A stretch of 64,000 nt of DNA from contig JAJPJF010000419.1 in NCBI GenBank assembly GCA_021324415.1, positions 1 to 64,000 on the forward strand. Direction: 5' to 3'. This stretch comes from Nostocales cyanobacterium Centralia_MAG_434 (GTDB taxonomy: Bacteria; Cyanobacteriota; Cyanobacteriia; Cyanobacteriales; Nostocaceae). Under the pieces are notes generated by a model. The model was not told the DNA's origin and did not search any database. It saw only the letters and a program-made list of their open reading frames with translations. The stretch's first letter is position 1. The number at the start of each line of letters is the position of its first letter. Shown here one piece after another: positions 63,798 through 64,000 of this stretch. Position numbers and translations under genes: made by a program.

Positions 63798-64000
63798 CTA
63801 TTGTTTAGGATATGTCCCCAAATGCACCTCTAAGTTTTGATTCTTGCCATCACGGTTGATTTCGATTTCCAAGATGTCACCTATAGAGCTAGAATCCACT
63901 AATGTCTGTAGTTGATCTACACTTAGAACCTGTTTGCCGTTAATTTTTTGCACAATGTCGCCAGGACTAAGTCCTGCCTGCTTTGCTGGTGATTTGTCTA
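63798..64000 (-). CDS. C-terminal PDZ of an HtrA/Deg-like protease (partial)
   Basis: Only the last ~66 codons are in the window; the gene continues past the right edge. The reading gives DKSPAKQAGLSPGDIVQKIN, then NGKQVLSVDQLQTLV and a C terminus HLGTYPKQ before the stop at 63798-63800. This is the end of a PDZ domain and matches the last part of the Deg protease at 48041-49309 in layout. A serine protease domain is expected in the missing part, but a stand-alone PDZ protein cannot be excluded. Confidence 0.75.
   Translation of the reverse strand, partial: DKSPAKQAGLSPGDIVQKINGKQVLSVDQLQTLVDSSSIGDILEIEINRDGKNQNLEVHLGTYPKQ

Overview
The window is chromosomal DNA of a filamentous, probably heterocyst-forming cyanobacterium (Nostocales-like). 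This rests on frequent GCGATCGC (HIP1-type) octamers, a tRNA-Leu(UAA) gene carrying a group I intron, cyanobacterial genes (ndhL, ccmP, CRR6, DUF751/Ycf33, DUF3007, DUF760, DUF4336, DUF3685, a HetZ-family gene), a Cph2-type phytochrome kinase, and abundant short tandem repeats. The species cannot be fixed from the sequence alone.

Layout. 0.2-6.3 kb: Mut7-C RNase-like protein, an Apd1-like (sucrase/ferredoxin-like) protein with a Fur-box-like site upstream, an ABC exporter and a GT39-type membrane glycosyltransferase. 6.3-16.5 kb: a signalling block with a large double-transmitter hybrid kinase, a MASE1 protein whose kinase part is broken, and two REC-HisKA-HATPase kinases. 16.6-18.5 kb: DUF4336 and SGNH hydrolase genes whose 3' ends overlap. 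18.6-29.2 kb: a peptide-export locus read on the minus strand, with three double-glycine precursor peptides, a two-domain cNMP-fold protein, an HlyD-like adaptor, a C39-peptidase ABC exporter and a second NHLP-type ABC exporter. No modification enzyme is visible. 29.4-32.8 kb: a NarL-type response regulator and a bilin-photoreceptor-like kinase. 33-38.9 kb: NADAR, ccmP, rbfA, DUF751, HetZ-family, Sua5/YciO and larC. 38.9-44.5 kb: two lipoproteins, a YbhN-like membrane protein, an unknown protein and a nucleotidyltransferase. 45-47.9 kb: intron-bearing tRNA-Leu, ndhL-DUF3007-trpA and a coiled-coil membrane protein. 48-54.1 kb: HtrA-like protease and an RND pump with its adaptor. 55-64 kb: DUF3685 regulator, PerR-like Fur protein, CRR6, an unknown protein, GT9-gmhB, ispD, scpB, DUF760 and the end of a second HtrA-like gene at the window edge.

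The most interesting part is the peptide-export locus. Each of the three precursor genes is preceded by a copy of the same ~135-bp module. Every copy holds a -10-like box and, exactly 52 bp further out, a CAACGAAA-N19-TTTCGTTG-type dyad. This looks like one regulator controlling a small family of secreted peptides. A decayed cNMP-domain copy and an IS200/IS605-end-like sequence lie among the precursors, which suggests the locus expanded by duplication. A response regulator gene diverges from the third module. Next to it is a kinase with a Cph2-type GAF pair plus a candidate two-cysteine cyanobacteriochrome GAF, but a link between light and peptide export is only a hypothesis.

Other points of note: a degenerate MASE1 kinase (His to Tyr, no ATPase domain), a DUF3685 regulator with Glu at the phosphoacceptor site, a 42-bp perfect palindrome over the larC stop, a 16-bp inverted repeat between DUF3007 and trpA, and a family of ~100-bp MITE-like repeats.
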